This document shows positions 46,639 to 57,931 of a stretch of 64,000 bases of DNA, piece by piece. A program made the position numbers and the translations under genes. Every line of letters begins with the position of its first letter. Position 1 is the first letter of the stretch. Origin of the DNA: Pseudomonas phenolilytica (GTDB taxonomy: Bacteria; Pseudomonadota; Gammaproteobacteria; Pseudomonadales; Pseudomonadaceae). The notes beneath the pieces are model-generated. The model was not told the DNA's origin, made no database searches, and saw only the letters and a list, made by a program, of their open reading frames with translations. The stretch spans positions 3,558,001-3,622,000 of the forward strand of contig NZ_CP058908.1 of the NCBI RefSeq assembly GCF_021432765.1, given 5' to 3'.

Positions 46639-47957
46639 GCCTGCGCCTGCGCCTGACCCTGATGCTCGGCTCCGCCTTCGTGCTGCTCTGGGCGCTGGCC
46701 GCGACCTGGATGCTGGTCGATCTGCGCAGCCAGATGATGCTCTCGCTCGACCAGCGTCTGGCGGCCTCGGCGCGCATGGTCGCCGGCCTGCTGGTGCAGT
46801 TGCCGCAGCCGGTGCCCGGCGACGGCCCGCCGCAGCGCCTGAGCGCCGAGCAACTGGGCATCCCCAACGGCCTGGCCTGCCAGGTCAGCTCGCTGCGTGG
46901 CGAGGTGCTGGCGCGCAGCCACAGTGCGCCCGACGAGCAGCTCGACGCCGAGCAGAACGGCTTTCGCGACCAACTGATCGACGGCGTGCCCTGGCGCAGC
47001 TTCACGCTGGTGCAAGGCGAGCTGCGCATCACCACGGCCGACCGCCTGGATGAACGTGCCGCGCTGAAGCGCTCGGTGTTGCTGGCGGCAGCGCTGCCCG
47101 TGGCGGTCGCCCTGCTCGGCAGCCTGGGTCTGCTCTGGCTCGGCCTGGGCCGTGGGCTGGCGCCCCTGCGCAGGATTCGCGAGGCCCTGACCCGACGCAG
47201 CGCCGACTCCCTCGAACCCTTGCCGGTCGAAGGCCTGCCGGCGGAGCTGCTGCCGCTGGCGCAGACGCAGAATCAGCTGTTCCAGCGCATCGCCCAGGCC
47301 ATCGAACGCGAACGCCGGCTGACCGGCGACGCCGCCCACGAACTGCGCAGCCCACTGACGGCGATCAAGACCCACCTGCAGGTGGCACGCATGACCGAAG
47401 GCGCCGCTGCCGAACAGGCACTGGCCAACGCCGAGGCCGGCGCCGATCGGCTGCAGCGCACGCTGGAACAGCTGCTGTTGCTGGCCCGGGTGGAAGGCAG
47501 TCTGGATTTCGACGATGGTCTGCAGTGCACCGCCGCGGAGGTCGCGCGGCTGGCGATTCAGGACGCCAGTGGCGGCGATGGCGCGCCAATCCTGTTGCAG
47601 GTTCCGGCGGAATTGCCCGACACGCCGCTGGCCATGCCGCCGGTGCTGGCCATCGCCGCGCTGCGCAACCTGCTGGAGAATGCCCAGCGCCACACCGCGC
47701 CGGGCAGTGCCGTCACGCTGACCCTGCTGCCTGAAGCGGAGCGAGTACGCTTCGAAGTACGCGACCAGGGCCCGGGCATCGCTGCCGAACATCTCGAGCA
47801 CCTGACCCGGCGCTTCTGGCGACACGCCGCCAGCAGTGGCAGCGGCCTGGGCCTGGCCATTGTCCAGGCGATCGCGCAACGCTGCGATTGCACCCTCGCC
47901 TTCGACAGCCAGGGCGACGGCCTGCGCGTGTCGCTGACGGTGCCGTTGCAGCGCTGA
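46635..47957 (+). CDS. Sensor histidine kinase, QseC-like
   Basis: This 440-aa kinase has two membrane segments (about 8-30 and 147-170) flanking a periplasmic domain with one Cys in ACQVSSLRG. The phosphoacceptor H235 is in TGDAAHELRSPLTAIKTH. N, G1 and G2 motifs follow as LLENAQRHT, VRDQGPGIAAE and SGSGLGLAIV. It should sense envelope redox or metal stress, given the divergent dsb operon. It is convergent with copS, 8 bases away. Confidence 0.9.
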   Translation: MSLRLRLTLMLGSAFVLLWALAATWMLVDLRSQMMLSLDQRLAASARMVAGLLVQLPQPVPGDGPPQRLSAEQLGIPNGLACQVSSLRGEVLARSHSAPDEQLDAEQNGFRDQLIDGVPWRSFTLVQGELRITTADRLDERAALKRSVLLAAALPVAVALLGSLGLLWLGLGRGLAPLRRIREALTRRSADSLEPLPVEGLPAELLPLAQTQNQLFQRIAQAIERERRLTGDAAHELRSPLTAIKTHLQVARMTEGAAAEQALANAEAGADRLQRTLEQLLLLARVEGSLDFDDGLQCTAAEVARLAIQDASGGDGAPILLQVPAELPDTPLAMPPVLAIAALRNLLENAQRHTAPGSAVTLTLLPEAERVRFEVRDQGPGIAAEHLEHLTRRFWRHAASSGSGLGLAIVQAIAQRCDCTLAFDSQGDGLRVSLTVPLQR

Positions 47958-47965
47958 GCATGCGC

Positions 47966-49330
47966 TTAGCCGGGGAATTCCAGGCGGAAGGACGTCCAGC
48001 CCTGCGCGGAGGTGCAATGAATACGGCCCTGATGGGCCTGAACGATCGAACGGGTGATCGCCAGCCCCAGGCCGGCATTGCTCGGGCTGCCTTCGCGGCG
48101 CGCCGGGTCGACCCGGTAGAAGCGGTCGAACAGTCGCTCCAGATGCTCGGGCGCGATGGTCGCGCCGGGATTGCTCACCTCAAGCGTCACCTGATCAGCG
48201 CCGCGCTCGATGGCCACGCGAATGCGCTCGCCGTCGGGGGTGTAGCGCAGCGCATTGGACAGCAGGTTCGACAGCGCCCGACGCAGCATCGACAAGTCGC
48301 CCTGAATCGTACCGGCACCGGACAGCTCGAAGCGCACCCCGCGCTCGTCGGCCGAGAGCTGGTAATAGTCCAGCAGCTGCGCGCACAACGCCTCCAGCGC
48401 GACGGGCTTGGCGTCCGGCACGATCAGCCCGTTATCCGCCTTGGCCAGAAACAGCATGTCGTCGATCATCCGCGACATGCGCTGCAACTCCTCCAGATTC
48501 GAATGCAGGTTGTCCTGGTACTGATCCAGCGTGCGCGCGCGGGTCAGCGCCACCTCGGTGTGGGTCATCAGGTTGCTCAGCGGCGTGCGCAGCTCGTGGG
48601 CGATGTCGGCGGAGAAGTTCGACAACCGCACGAAGGCGTCTTCCAGCCTCGCCAGCATGGCGTTGAAGGCCTGCACCAGCTGCTGCAGCTCGGCCGGGGT
48701 CGACTCGTCGGGGATGCGCTCGCGCAGCGAGCGGGCCGACACCGAGGCCGCCACCTGGGTGACCTCGCGCAGCGGCTGCAGGCCGCGACGCACCAGTGCC
48801 CAGCCGAGCAGCCCGCTGAGCGCCGCGCAGAGCACCAGCGCCCCCCACAACCAGCCGCTGAAGGTATGGAAGAAGGCCTTGTGCACGGTGACATCCAGCA
48901 ACACGAGCAAGGTCAGGCGCTGCGAGCCGACCCGCACATGCCCCGCCTCGCCGCGCCAGACGCGCCCGTCCAGCTGCAGCTCGCCGGCCCGCCGCCCGAC
49001 CAGCTCCAGCAGCTGCGGCTCGGCCATCGCGCGCGGCGCTTCGGGATACAGCTGCGCACCCGTCTCGTCGAAGATGAAACCCCGCATCTCGCTGTGCCCG
49101 CCGAGCAGCGCCTGCAGCTGCGGACGCACCTGCGCGAACGCCTGCGCATCTTCCAACCCGCCGAGCAGGCGGCTAGCGGCCTCGAGCTTCTCGTGCAGGG
49201 TGTGGCGGTCCAGTTCGTCGAAGTGGTGCTGGCTGAGCTGACCGAAGAAGTAGCCAGCCGCCGCCAGCACGCCAGTGACGGCGAGCATGAACATCAGGCT
49301 CAGCCGCGCGGTCAGCGACAGCTGCGTCAT
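47966..49330 (-). CDS. copS: Heavy-metal sensor histidine kinase CopS
   Basis: This 454-aa kinase fits the CopS/CusS/IrlS family. It has a first membrane segment (about 9-30), a periplasmic domain with two His ([15 protein letters not shown]) near its start, a second membrane segment ([17 protein letters not shown]), HAMP, and phosphoacceptor H245 in [27 protein letters not shown] and [13 protein letters not shown] complete the ATPase. It senses periplasmic copper and phosphorylates CopR. It overlaps copR by four bases and starts with ATG at 49330. Confidence 0.93.
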   Translation of the reverse strand: MTQLSLTARLSLMFMLAVTGVLAAAGYFFGQLSQHHFDELDRHTLHEKLEAASRLLGGLEDAQAFAQVRPQLQALLGGHSEMRGFIFDETGAQLYPEAPRAMAEPQLLELVGRRAGELQLDGRVWRGEAGHVRVGSQRLTLLVLLDVTVHKAFFHTFSGWLWGALVLCAALSGLLGWALVRRGLQPLREVTQVAASVSARSLRERIPDESTPAELQQLVQAFNAMLARLEDAFVRLSNFSADIAHELRTPLSNLMTHTEVALTRARTLDQYQDNLHSNLEELQRMSRMIDDMLFLAKADNGLIVPDAKPVALEALCAQLLDYYQLSADERGVRFELSGAGTIQGDLSMLRRALSNLLSNALRYTPDGERIRVAIERGADQVTLEVSNPGATIAPEHLERLFDRFYRVDPARREGSPSNAGLGLAITRSIVQAHQGRIHCTSAQGWTSFRLEFPG

Positions 49331-50010
49331 GGGGCGTCCGGCTCGTCGAGCATGTAACCCATGCCGCGCGCAGTGTGGATCAGCCTCGGCTCGAAGCCGT
49401 CGTCGATCTTCGCCCGCAGACGGCGGATCGCCACCTCGATGACGTTGGTGTCGCTGTCGAAGTTCATGTCCCACACCTGCGAGGCGATCAGCGACTTGGG
49501 CAGCACCTCGCCGCGCCGGCGCAGCAAGAGCTCCAGCAGGGCGAATTCCTTGGCGGTCAGGTCGATACGCTGGCCGCCGCGCGTGGCGCGGCGCTTGAGC
49601 AGGTCGACCTCGAGATCGGCGACCCTGAGCTGGGTTTGCAGCGTCGCCGCATTGCCACGCCGCAGCAGCGTGCGCACCCGAGCCAACAGCTCGGAAAAGG
49701 CGAACGGCTTGACCAGGTAGTCGTCGGCGCCCAGCTCCAGGCCCTTCACGCGATCCTCGACGCGGTCGCGCGCGGTCAGAAACAACACCGGCACCTCGCT
49801 GCCCGAGGCGCGCACCAGGCGCAGCACGTCCCAGCCGTCCAGGCCGGGCATCATCACATCGAGGATCAGCAGGTCGTAGGGCGTGCTCAGCGCATGCTGC
49901 AGGGCATCGGTGCCGGTGGTGACGCGGTCGACGGTGAAGCCGGCCTCGCTCAGGCCCTGCTGCAGGTAGGTGCCGGTTTTCGGCTCGTCTTCGGCGACCA
50001 GCAGTTTCAT
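49327..50010 (-). CDS. copR: Copper response regulator CopR
   Basis: This 227-aa OmpR-class regulator has phosphoacceptor D51 ([13 protein letters not shown]), the [21 protein letters not shown] signature and a winged-helix domain with [20 protein letters not shown] and [17 protein letters not shown], the heavy-metal regulator pattern. It is divergent from the copper operon, with a CTGACA-N5-GTAAT box 63-78 bases from its start. A long open frame continues upstream on this strand opposite the copper genes, but the ATG at 50010 is the family start. Confidence 0.95.
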   Translation of the reverse strand: MKLLVAEDEPKTGTYLQQGLSEAGFTVDRVTTGTDALQHALSTPYDLLILDVMMPGLDGWDVLRLVRASGSEVPVLFLTARDRVEDRVKGLELGADDYLVKPFAFSELLARVRTLLRRGNAATLQTQLRVADLEVDLLKRRATRGGQRIDLTAKEFALLELLLRRRGEVLPKSLIASQVWDMNFDSDTNVIEVAIRRLRAKIDDGFEPRLIHTARGMGYMLDEPDAP

Positions 50011-50072
50011 GTCCTTTCCTCGGCTCGACGGTGGACGAAGTGTGGCAGCCGCAGCGGCCCGCACGCCATCAG

Positions 50073-50088
50073 CTGACAGAAACGTAAT
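50073..50088 (+). promoter_or_regulatory. CopR box upstream of the copper operon
   Basis: CTGACAGAAACGTAAT fits CTGACA-N5-GTAAT, a motif reported for CopR in Pseudomonas. It lies 66 bases before the DUF2933 start, in the divergent region with copR. The same motif recurs at 53930-53945. Confidence 0.75.
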
Positions 50089-50153
50089 CTTTTCATCAGC
50101 TCCATGTAAGGCCGCGAGGTCTATCTTGAAGCCATCCATCCCGGAGGCCGGCC

Positions 50154-50343
50154 ATGCAACGCAGCGGAACTCCCCAGCCGTTCTGGCGCAGCCCCGCCGG
50201 CATCGCCCTGCTGATGCTGGCGATGATCGGGCTGTTCTACCTGCTGCGCGAACACGTGACGCATGGCGCCCGGCTGCTGCCCTACCTGATCCTGCTGCTC
50301 TGCCCGCTACTGCACCTGTTCGGCCACAGACACGGAGGCCACG

Positions 50344-50357
<14 letters not shown>
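50154..50357 (+). CDS. DUF2933 small membrane protein
   Basis: This 67-aa protein has two hydrophobic segments ([19 protein letters not shown] and [16 protein letters not shown]) and a His/Gly-rich end ([11 protein letters not shown]). It matches DUF2933, a small membrane family frequently found beside copper ATPases. The exposed histidines may bind metal. It overlaps the ATPase gene by 14 bases, so the two are translationally coupled. Function is unknown. Confidence 0.8.
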
Positions 50358-52725
<2,368 letters not shown>

Positions 52726-52788
52726 CCTTGCCACAATGTCAGGGATGAACATCCAACCACGTTCACGCAACCATCCTGGGAGACGCAC

Positions 52789-53055
52789 ATGAACAGCATC
52801 GAACTCAAGGTAACCGGCATGACCTGCGGCCATTGCGTCAAGCATGTCAGCGAAGCGCTGCAGGCCGTGTCCGGCGTCACCGCCGTCGAGGTCGACCTGG
52901 CCGCCGGGCTCGCCCGTGTCGCCGGCCAGGCCGACAGTCCGGCGCTGATCGCCGCGCTCGACGAAGCCGGCTATCCTGCCGCCATCAACACCGCCGCATC
53001 CACCCCCGCCGCGCAGACTGGCTGCGGCGGCAACGGTGGCTGCGGCTGTCGCTGA
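52789..53055 (+). CDS. copZ: CopZ-like copper chaperone with Cys-rich tail
   Basis: This 88-aa protein has one heavy-metal-associated domain (1-66) with [13 protein letters not shown] (C13, C16), which binds Cu+. Beyond the usual 65-70 residues it adds a tail ending [12 protein letters not shown], with three extra cysteines. It probably delivers copper to the adjacent ATPase, which lacks its own HMA domain. It lies 63 bases after the ATPase, with a GGGAG ribosome-binding site. Confidence 0.88.
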   Translation: MNSIELKVTGMTCGHCVKHVSEALQAVSGVTAVEVDLAAGLARVAGQADSPALIAALDEAGYPAAINTAASTPAAQTGCGGNGGCGCR

Positions 53056-53076
53056 AACCCTGATCTGGAGACGTAC

Positions 53077-53523
53077 ATGAAGCCTTACCTCACCGCCCTC
53101 GCCGCCCTGCTGATCTCCGGCGCGGCACACGCCGCCGATGTGATCGATGTGCATCGCGACGCCAACTGCGGCTGCTGCAAGGACTGGATCAAGTATCTGG
53201 AAGCCAACGGCTTCGAGGTGCGCGACCATGTCGAGGCCAACATGTCGGCGGTCAAGCAGCGCGCGGGCGTGGCGCCGCGCCTGGGCTCGTGCCACACCGG
53301 GGTGATCGACGGCAAGTTCGTCGAAGGCCATGTGCCGGTCGCGGCGATCCGTGAGCTGCAGCAGCGCGACGATCTCGCCGGCGTCGCGGTACCGGGCATG
53401 CCGGCCGGCTCGCCGGGCATGGACTACGGCCAGCCGCATGAGCGCTACCAGGTGATTGGCCTGACCGAACAAGGCCGTGACGTGGTGATGGGCGATTATC
53501 TCGGCAGCCAGCCGGTACGCTGA
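53077..53523 (+). CDS. DUF411 periplasmic metal-binding protein
   Basis: This 148-aa protein has a signal peptide ([13 protein letters not shown]) and the DUF411 pattern: [23 protein letters not shown] with a CxCC metal motif, [19 protein letters not shown], and a Met-rich end ([11 protein letters not shown]). DUF411 proteins accompany copper and silver resistance genes and are thought to bind metal in the periplasm. It lies 21 bases after copZ with its own ribosome-binding site. Confidence 0.88.
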   Translation: MKPYLTALAALLISGAAHAADVIDVHRDANCGCCKDWIKYLEANGFEVRDHVEANMSAVKQRAGVAPRLGSCHTGVIDGKFVEGHVPVAAIRELQQRDDLAGVAVPGMPAGSPGMDYGQPHERYQVIGLTEQGRDVVMGDYLGSQPVR

Positions 53524-53555
53524 GTCTCGCGGCAGCGCGTCACCGGGGAACCCCC

Positions 53556-53906
53556 ATGGCCTGGATCGTCACCAAGTTCCTGCTGACCGCCGCCGTGGTG
53601 GTGCTGGTCTCGGAAGCCGCCAAGCGCAGCGACAAGCTGGGCGGCTTCCTGGCCGCGCTGCCATTGATCACCCTGCTCAGCCTGATCTGGCTGTACATCG
53701 AGCGGCAGCCGAGCGAGAAGATCGCCAACCACGCCTGGTACACCTTCTGGTACGTGCTGCCGACGCTGCCGATGTTTCTCGTATTCCCCCGCCTGCTGCC
53801 ACGCCTGGGCTTCTGGCCGACGCTGCTGGCGTGCGCGGTGCTGACCGTCATCTGCTTCGGTGCGCTGGCACTCGTACTGCGACGCTTCGGCATCGAGCTG
53901 CTGTAA
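53556..53906 (+). CDS. DUF3147 membrane protein
   Basis: This 116-aa protein has four hydrophobic segments ([45 protein letters not shown] and [18 protein letters not shown]). It matches the DUF3147 family of small membrane proteins. It carries no obvious metal ligand, so its role in the copper cluster is unclear. It lies 32 bases after the DUF411 gene. The operon is then interrupted by a second CopR box. Confidence 0.78.
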   Translation: MAWIVTKFLLTAAVVVLVSEAAKRSDKLGGFLAALPLITLLSLIWLYIERQPSEKIANHAWYTFWYVLPTLPMFLVFPRLLPRLGFWPTLLACAVLTVICFGALALVLRRFGIELL

Positions 53907-53929
53907 CGCCTAGGGCGGGCCACATCAAG

Positions 53930-53945
53930 CTGACAGAACGGTAAT
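53930..53945 (+). promoter_or_regulatory. Second CopR box, upstream of copA
   Basis: CTGACAGAACGGTAAT fits CTGACA-N5-GTAAT exactly, like the box at 50073, and 14 of 16 bases agree between the two. It starts a second CopR-controlled unit within the copper cluster. Confidence 0.75.
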
Positions 53946-53950
53946 CTTCG

Positions 53951-53973
53951 GCTCAGCTGCGAGTCAGCTGAGC
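53951..53973 (+). promoter_or_regulatory. Inverted repeat after the second CopR box
   Basis: GCTCAGCTG (53951-53959) and CAGCTGAGC (53965-53973) are perfectly complementary with a 5-base spacer. The dyad lies six bases past the CopR box and before copA. It could be a leader hairpin, a terminator for the upstream genes or a binding site. Confidence 0.45.
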
Positions 53974-54051
53974 GCCCTTATGATGACCAGACATGTTTGC
54001 CGCGCGCGTCCGCTGGAGCAGCGCGAACAGCCACTATCGAACAGGACCTGC

Positions 54052-55812
54052 ATGCACTCGAATAGCTCTCGGCGCACCTTCGTCAAAAGCCTCGCCGCCG
54101 GTGGCGCTTTCGCCGGGCTCGGGCTATGGCGCCAGCCCGTCTGGGCGCTGACCAGCCCCGGCCAGCCGACGACACTCAGCGGCACCGAGTTCGATCTGAC
54201 CATCGACGCCATGACGGTGGATTTCACCGGCAACCGCCGCACCGCCATGGCCATCAACGGCAGCATCCCCGGCCCGCTGCTGCGCTGGCGCGAAGGCGAC
54301 AGCGTGACCCTGCGCGTGCGCAACCGCCTGCCCCACGACACCTCCATCCACTGGCACGGCATCCTGCTGCCGGCCAACATGGACGGCGTACCCGGTTTCA
54401 GCTTTGCCGGTATCGCGCCGGACGGTATGTACGAGTACCGCTTCAAGGTGAAGCAGAGCGGCACCTACTGGTACCACAGCCATTCCGCCTTCCAGGAGCA
54501 GCTCGGCGTCTATGGCCCGCTGGTGATCGATCCCATCGAGCCGGAGCCGTTCAGCTACGAGCGCGACTACGTGGTGTTCCTCTCCGACTGGACCGACGAG
54601 AGCCCGGCGCGGGTACTGGCCAAGCTGAAGAAGCAGGCCGACTACTACAACCTGGGACGCCGCACCCTTGGCGATTTCATCGAAGACGTGGCCGACAAGG
54701 GCTGGCGCGAGAGCTTCAGCGAGCGCTGGGCGTGGGCCAAGATGAACATGTCACCCACCGATCTCGCCGACATCAGCGGCGCCACCTACACCTACCTACT
54801 CAACGGCCAGGCGCCGGACGGCAACTGGACCGGACTGTTTCAGCCGGGCGAGCGCATTCGCCTGCGGCTCATCAACGGTTCGGCGATGACCTATTTCGAC
54901 TTCCGCATCCCCGGCCTCAAGCTCACCGTGGTCGCCGCCGACGGCCAGTACGTCGAACCGGTGACCGTCGACGAAGTGCGCCTGGCGGTGGCCGAAACGC
55001 TCGACGTGATCGTCGAGCCGGACGGCAGCCAGGACGCCTACACGCTGTTCGCCCAGGCGATGGACCGCTCGGGCTTTTCTCGCGGCACCCTGGCGGTGCG
55101 CCAGGGCCTGCAGGCACCGGTGCCCGAGCCCGATCCGCGCCCCGAACTGAGCATGGACGACATGGGCCACGGCGATCACACCGCGCATGGCGCCGCCTCC
55201 ACGGGCAGCGACATGGAACATGGCGGCATGGATCACGGCCAGATGAAACACGCCGACATGGGGCACGGTACGAACGCCGAAACCGCGATGCAGACGCACC
55301 CGGCCAGCGAGACGAACAACCCGCTGGTGGACATGCAAACCATGATGCCGGTGCCCAAGCTGGACGATCCGGGCATTGGCCTGCGCGACAACGGCCGCCG
55401 CGTGCTGACCTACGCCGACCTGCGCAGCAGCTTCGCCGATCCGGATGGCCGTCAGCCGAGCCGTACCCTCGAGCTGCACCTGACCGGCCACATGGAGCGT
55501 TTCTCTTGGTCATTCGACGGCATCCCTTTCGCCGATGCCGAGCCGATCCGTCTGCAGTACGGCGAGCGCGTGCGCATCGTGCTGGTCAACGACACCATGA
55601 TGCACCACCCCATCCACCTGCATGGGCTATGGAGCGACCTGGAGGACGAGCACGGCAATTTCCTCGTACGCAAGCACACCATCGATATGCCGCCGGGCGC
55701 GAGACGCAGTTACCGTGTCACCGCCGACGCCCTCGGGCGCTGGGCCTACCACTGCCATATGCTGATGCACATGGACCTCGGGATGTTCCGCGAAGTCCGC
55801 GTAGAAGAGTGA
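54052..55812 (+). CDS. copA: Multicopper oxidase CopA
   Basis: This 586-aa periplasmic oxidase converts Cu+ to less toxic Cu2+. It has a Tat signal (SSRRTFVKSLAAGG, residues 4-17) and copper ligands in IHWHGI, YWYHSHSAFQ, HHPIHLHGLW and WAYHCHMLMHMDLGMF. A Met/His-rich insert (about 360-435: MGHGDHTAHGA, DMEHGGMDHGQMKHADMG) can bind extra copper. I chose the ATG at 54052, placing the Tat motif at the N-terminus with AGGA upstream. It begins the second unit of the copper cluster, 107 bases after the CopR box. Confidence 0.95.
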   Translation: MHSNSSRRTFVKSLAAGGAFAGLGLWRQPVWALTSPGQPTTLSGTEFDLTIDAMTVDFTGNRRTAMAINGSIPGPLLRWREGDSVTLRVRNRLPHDTSIHWHGILLPANMDGVPGFSFAGIAPDGMYEYRFKVKQSGTYWYHSHSAFQEQLGVYGPLVIDPIEPEPFSYERDYVVFLSDWTDESPARVLAKLKKQADYYNLGRRTLGDFIEDVADKGWRESFSERWAWAKMNMSPTDLADISGATYTYLLNGQAPDGNWTGLFQPGERIRLRLINGSAMTYFDFRIPGLKLTVVAADGQYVEPVTVDEVRLAVAETLDVIVEPDGSQDAYTLFAQAMDRSGFSRGTLAVRQGLQAPVPEPDPRPELSMDDMGHGDHTAHGAASTGSDMEHGGMDHGQMKHADMGHGTNAETAMQTHPASETNNPLVDMQTMMPVPKLDDPGIGLRDNGRRVLTYADLRSSFADPDGRQPSRTLELHLTGHMERFSWSFDGIPFADAEPIRLQYGERVRIVLVNDTMMHHPIHLHGLWSDLEDEHGNFLVRKHTIDMPPGARRSYRVTADALGRWAYHCHMLMHMDLGMFREVRVEE

Positions 55813-55823
55813 AGGAGAAATCT

Positions 55824-56195
55824 ATGAACACGCTCAAGCAAAACATCCTGATCGCCTGCGGCCTGGCTGCCGCCTTGCAGCTGACCACCGCGCAGGCACA
55901 GCAGAACCAGCACGACGGCCACCATCCCGAGATAACGCCGGCCACCTCGCAAGCCGACCCGGCCCAGCAGCAGCGAGGCGCTGCCAAGCAAGGCATGGAT
56001 CAGGGCAACATGATGCAGATGCACGACGAGCACATGGGCAATGGCCAGATGATGGACCACGACAACATGGGCCAGAGCATGCAGCACCGTGACGTGAATC
56101 AGGGTCAGGGCCTGGAGCATCGCAACATGGAGAACAGCCAACGGGACAAGAACCCGTCCAAGGGGAACGCCAAGGACAAACCACGTGACCGCTGA
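55824..56195 (+). CDS. Met/His-rich small periplasmic protein
   Basis: This 123-aa protein has a signal peptide (about 1-25, [17 protein letters not shown]). The mature chain has no hydrophobic core and is rich in Gln, His, Met and Asp. Ten methionines and many histidines lie between 58 and 102, in motifs such as [20 protein letters not shown]. The end is basic (KDKPRDR). Such low-complexity Met/His chains bind Cu+. I know no named family. It lies 11 bases after copA with GGAG upstream and overlaps copB by 11 bases. Confidence 0.8.
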   Translation: MNTLKQNILIACGLAAALQLTTAQAQQNQHDGHHPEITPATSQADPAQQQRGAAKQGMDQGNMMQMHDEHMGNGQMMDHDNMGQSMQHRDVNQGQGLEHRNMENSQRDKNPSKGNAKDKPRDR

Positions 56196-57114
56196 GCGGC
56201 AACTGATCGGCATTGCCGGCGCTGCCGGGGCGAAGCTGGTTCTCGCCCTGGCCGCCGGCATGGTGGCGGCGACGGCACAGGCGCAGCAGGGCATGGATCA
56301 TTCCGCGCATGACAGCCACGCCGGAGCGGCACAACACAGCCCGATGCAACATGACGGCATGGATCACGGCTCGATGGCGCATCCGCCCGTCTCCGCCCCG
56401 TCGCCGGCCGCATCAGTGCCGCCGCTCAGCGATGCGGATCGCGCCGCCGCCTTCCCAGACCTGCCGCCACACGCGATGCACCAGGGAGGGAGCCACTTCC
56501 TGTTCCTGGCCGATCAACTGGAATGGCAGGACGCCGATGAAGGCAGCGCGCTGGCCTGGGATATCTCCGGCTGGTATGGCGGTGACATCGACCGCCTGGC
56601 CTTCCGTTCCGAGGGCGAGCGCACCGACGGTCATACCGAAGAAGCCGAGCTGCAGCTGCTCTGGAGCCATGCCGTCGGCCCCTGGTGGGAAACCGTTGCC
56701 GGCGTGCGCCAGGACTTCAAGCCTGGCTCGCCGCAGACCTGGGCGGCCTTCGGCGTGCAGGGCATGCCGCTGTTCGGCCTGGAAACCGAAGTCACCGCCT
56801 TTCTCGGCGAAGGCGGCCAGAGCGCGCTGCGCCTGGAGGCCGAGTACGACATCCTGCTGACCCAGCGCTGGGTGCTGCAACCCACCGCCGAACTCAACCT
56901 GCACGGGCGCAACGACGAGGCCCGTGGTGTCGGTTCGGGGCTCAGCGATGCGGGCTTCGGAGTGCGCCTGCGCTACGAGATCAATCGCCAGTTCGCGCCC
57001 TACATCGGCGTTACCTGGAATCGCGCCTATGGCAACACCGCCGACCTGCTGCGTGACGAAGACGAGGATGTCAGCGACACCCGCCTGGTCGCCGGCATAC
57101 GATTCTGGTTTTGA
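56185..57114 (+). CDS. copB: Copper resistance outer-membrane protein CopB
   Basis: This 309-aa protein begins with a signal-like segment ([16 protein letters not shown]) and a Met/His-rich stretch ([26 protein letters not shown]). The C-terminal CopB beta-barrel domain is about 90-309, with [34 protein letters not shown] and a final aromatic end (GIRFWF). It is thought to hold copper at the outer membrane. It starts with GTG at 56185 and overlaps the small Met/His gene. It is co-operonic with copA, as in P. syringae. Confidence 0.92.
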   Translation: MTAERQLIGIAGAAGAKLVLALAAGMVAATAQAQQGMDHSAHDSHAGAAQHSPMQHDGMDHGSMAHPPVSAPSPAASVPPLSDADRAAAFPDLPPHAMHQGGSHFLFLADQLEWQDADEGSALAWDISGWYGGDIDRLAFRSEGERTDGHTEEAELQLLWSHAVGPWWETVAGVRQDFKPGSPQTWAAFGVQGMPLFGLETEVTAFLGEGGQSALRLEAEYDILLTQRWVLQPTAELNLHGRNDEARGVGSGLSDAGFGVRLRYEINRQFAPYIGVTWNRAYGNTADLLRDEDEDVSDTRLVAGIRFWF

Positions 57115-57128
57115 GCAAAGCCGCACGC

Positions 57129-57803
57129 ATGAAAACAACAATCAAGACTTTGGCGCTGGCCGGCGCCGTGCTGGCCGTCGTCGGTGGCGGCGCCATCTAC
57201 TCCGGTGTCTTCAACGTCGCCGCCGATGCGCCGCACTCGCAAGTGGTCGAGCGCCTGCTGGAAATCGCCCGTGAGCGCTCGATCGCCGTGCGCAGTCGGA
57301 GCATCGACGTGCCTGATCTAAACGATGCGGCGCTGATCCGTTCGGGTGCGGGCAACTACCGCGCCATGTGCATCGGCTGCCATCTGGCGCCGGGCATGAG
57401 CGACACGGAACTGAGCGCGAGCCTCTACCCCGCGCCACGCCAGCTTCACCAATTCGGCACCGGCGGCGATCCCGCGCGCGCCTTCTGGATCATCAAGCAC
57501 GGCATCAAGGCCAGTGGCATGCCGGCCTGGGGCAAGAGCATGAGCGACCCGTACATCTGGGGTATGGTGGCGTTTCTCGAACGTCTGCCACAGCTCGACG
57601 TGGCGCAATACCGCGCGCTGGTCGCGCAGAGTGAAGGCCACCAGCATGGCGGCGGGGAAGCCGACATGCACGACCACAGCGGCCAGCATTCCAGCCACGA
57701 CGCACCGACCGAAGGCACCCATCACCCTCCCGCCGATGCACCCGATACCACCGTCCAGCGCAACGTGCACCGGCACGCCGACGGCAGCCAGCACCTGCAC
57801 TGA
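57129..57803 (+). CDS. Periplasmic cytochrome c with His-rich tail
   Basis: This 224-aa protein has an N-terminal membrane anchor or signal (TLALAGAVLAVVGGGAIYSG) and a class I cytochrome c domain with haem motif C81-IGCH85 and a likely axial Met131 (ASGMPAWGKS). Residues 170-224 form a low-complexity tail with 12 histidines, including GHQHGGG, DMHDHSGQHSSHD, GTHHPP and the terminal HRHADGSQHLH. The tail is expected to bind copper. I chose the ATG at 57129; a TTG six codons earlier is possible. It lies 14 bases after copB and ends the operon. Confidence 0.82.
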   Translation: MKTTIKTLALAGAVLAVVGGGAIYSGVFNVAADAPHSQVVERLLEIARERSIAVRSRSIDVPDLNDAALIRSGAGNYRAMCIGCHLAPGMSDTELSASLYPAPRQLHQFGTGGDPARAFWIIKHGIKASGMPAWGKSMSDPYIWGMVAFLERLPQLDVAQYRALVAQSEGHQHGGGEADMHDHSGQHSSHDAPTEGTHHPPADAPDTTVQRNVHRHADGSQHLH

Positions 57804-57861
57804 ACACAGGGCACTCGGGAAACGCAGAGAAGACGAGCCAGCTCAGCCCGGCTCTTCGAAG

Positions 57862-57923
57862 CGAACCCGCTGCGCGCGGGTTCGAGGGGACGCACTGGCC
57901 ACGTTGCCGGGCAACGTGGCCAG
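57862..57923. terminator. Paired hairpins between the copper operon and mdoH
   Basis: CGAACCCGC (57862-57870) pairs with GCGGGTTCG (57876-57884). CTGGCCACGTTGC (57895-57907) pairs perfectly over 13 bp with GCAACGTGGCCAG (57911-57923). They fill the 128-base gap between two convergent operons. Neither has a T-run, so they may act as rho-dependent or structural terminators. Confidence 0.6.
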
Positions 57924-57931
57924 TTGCGGTT

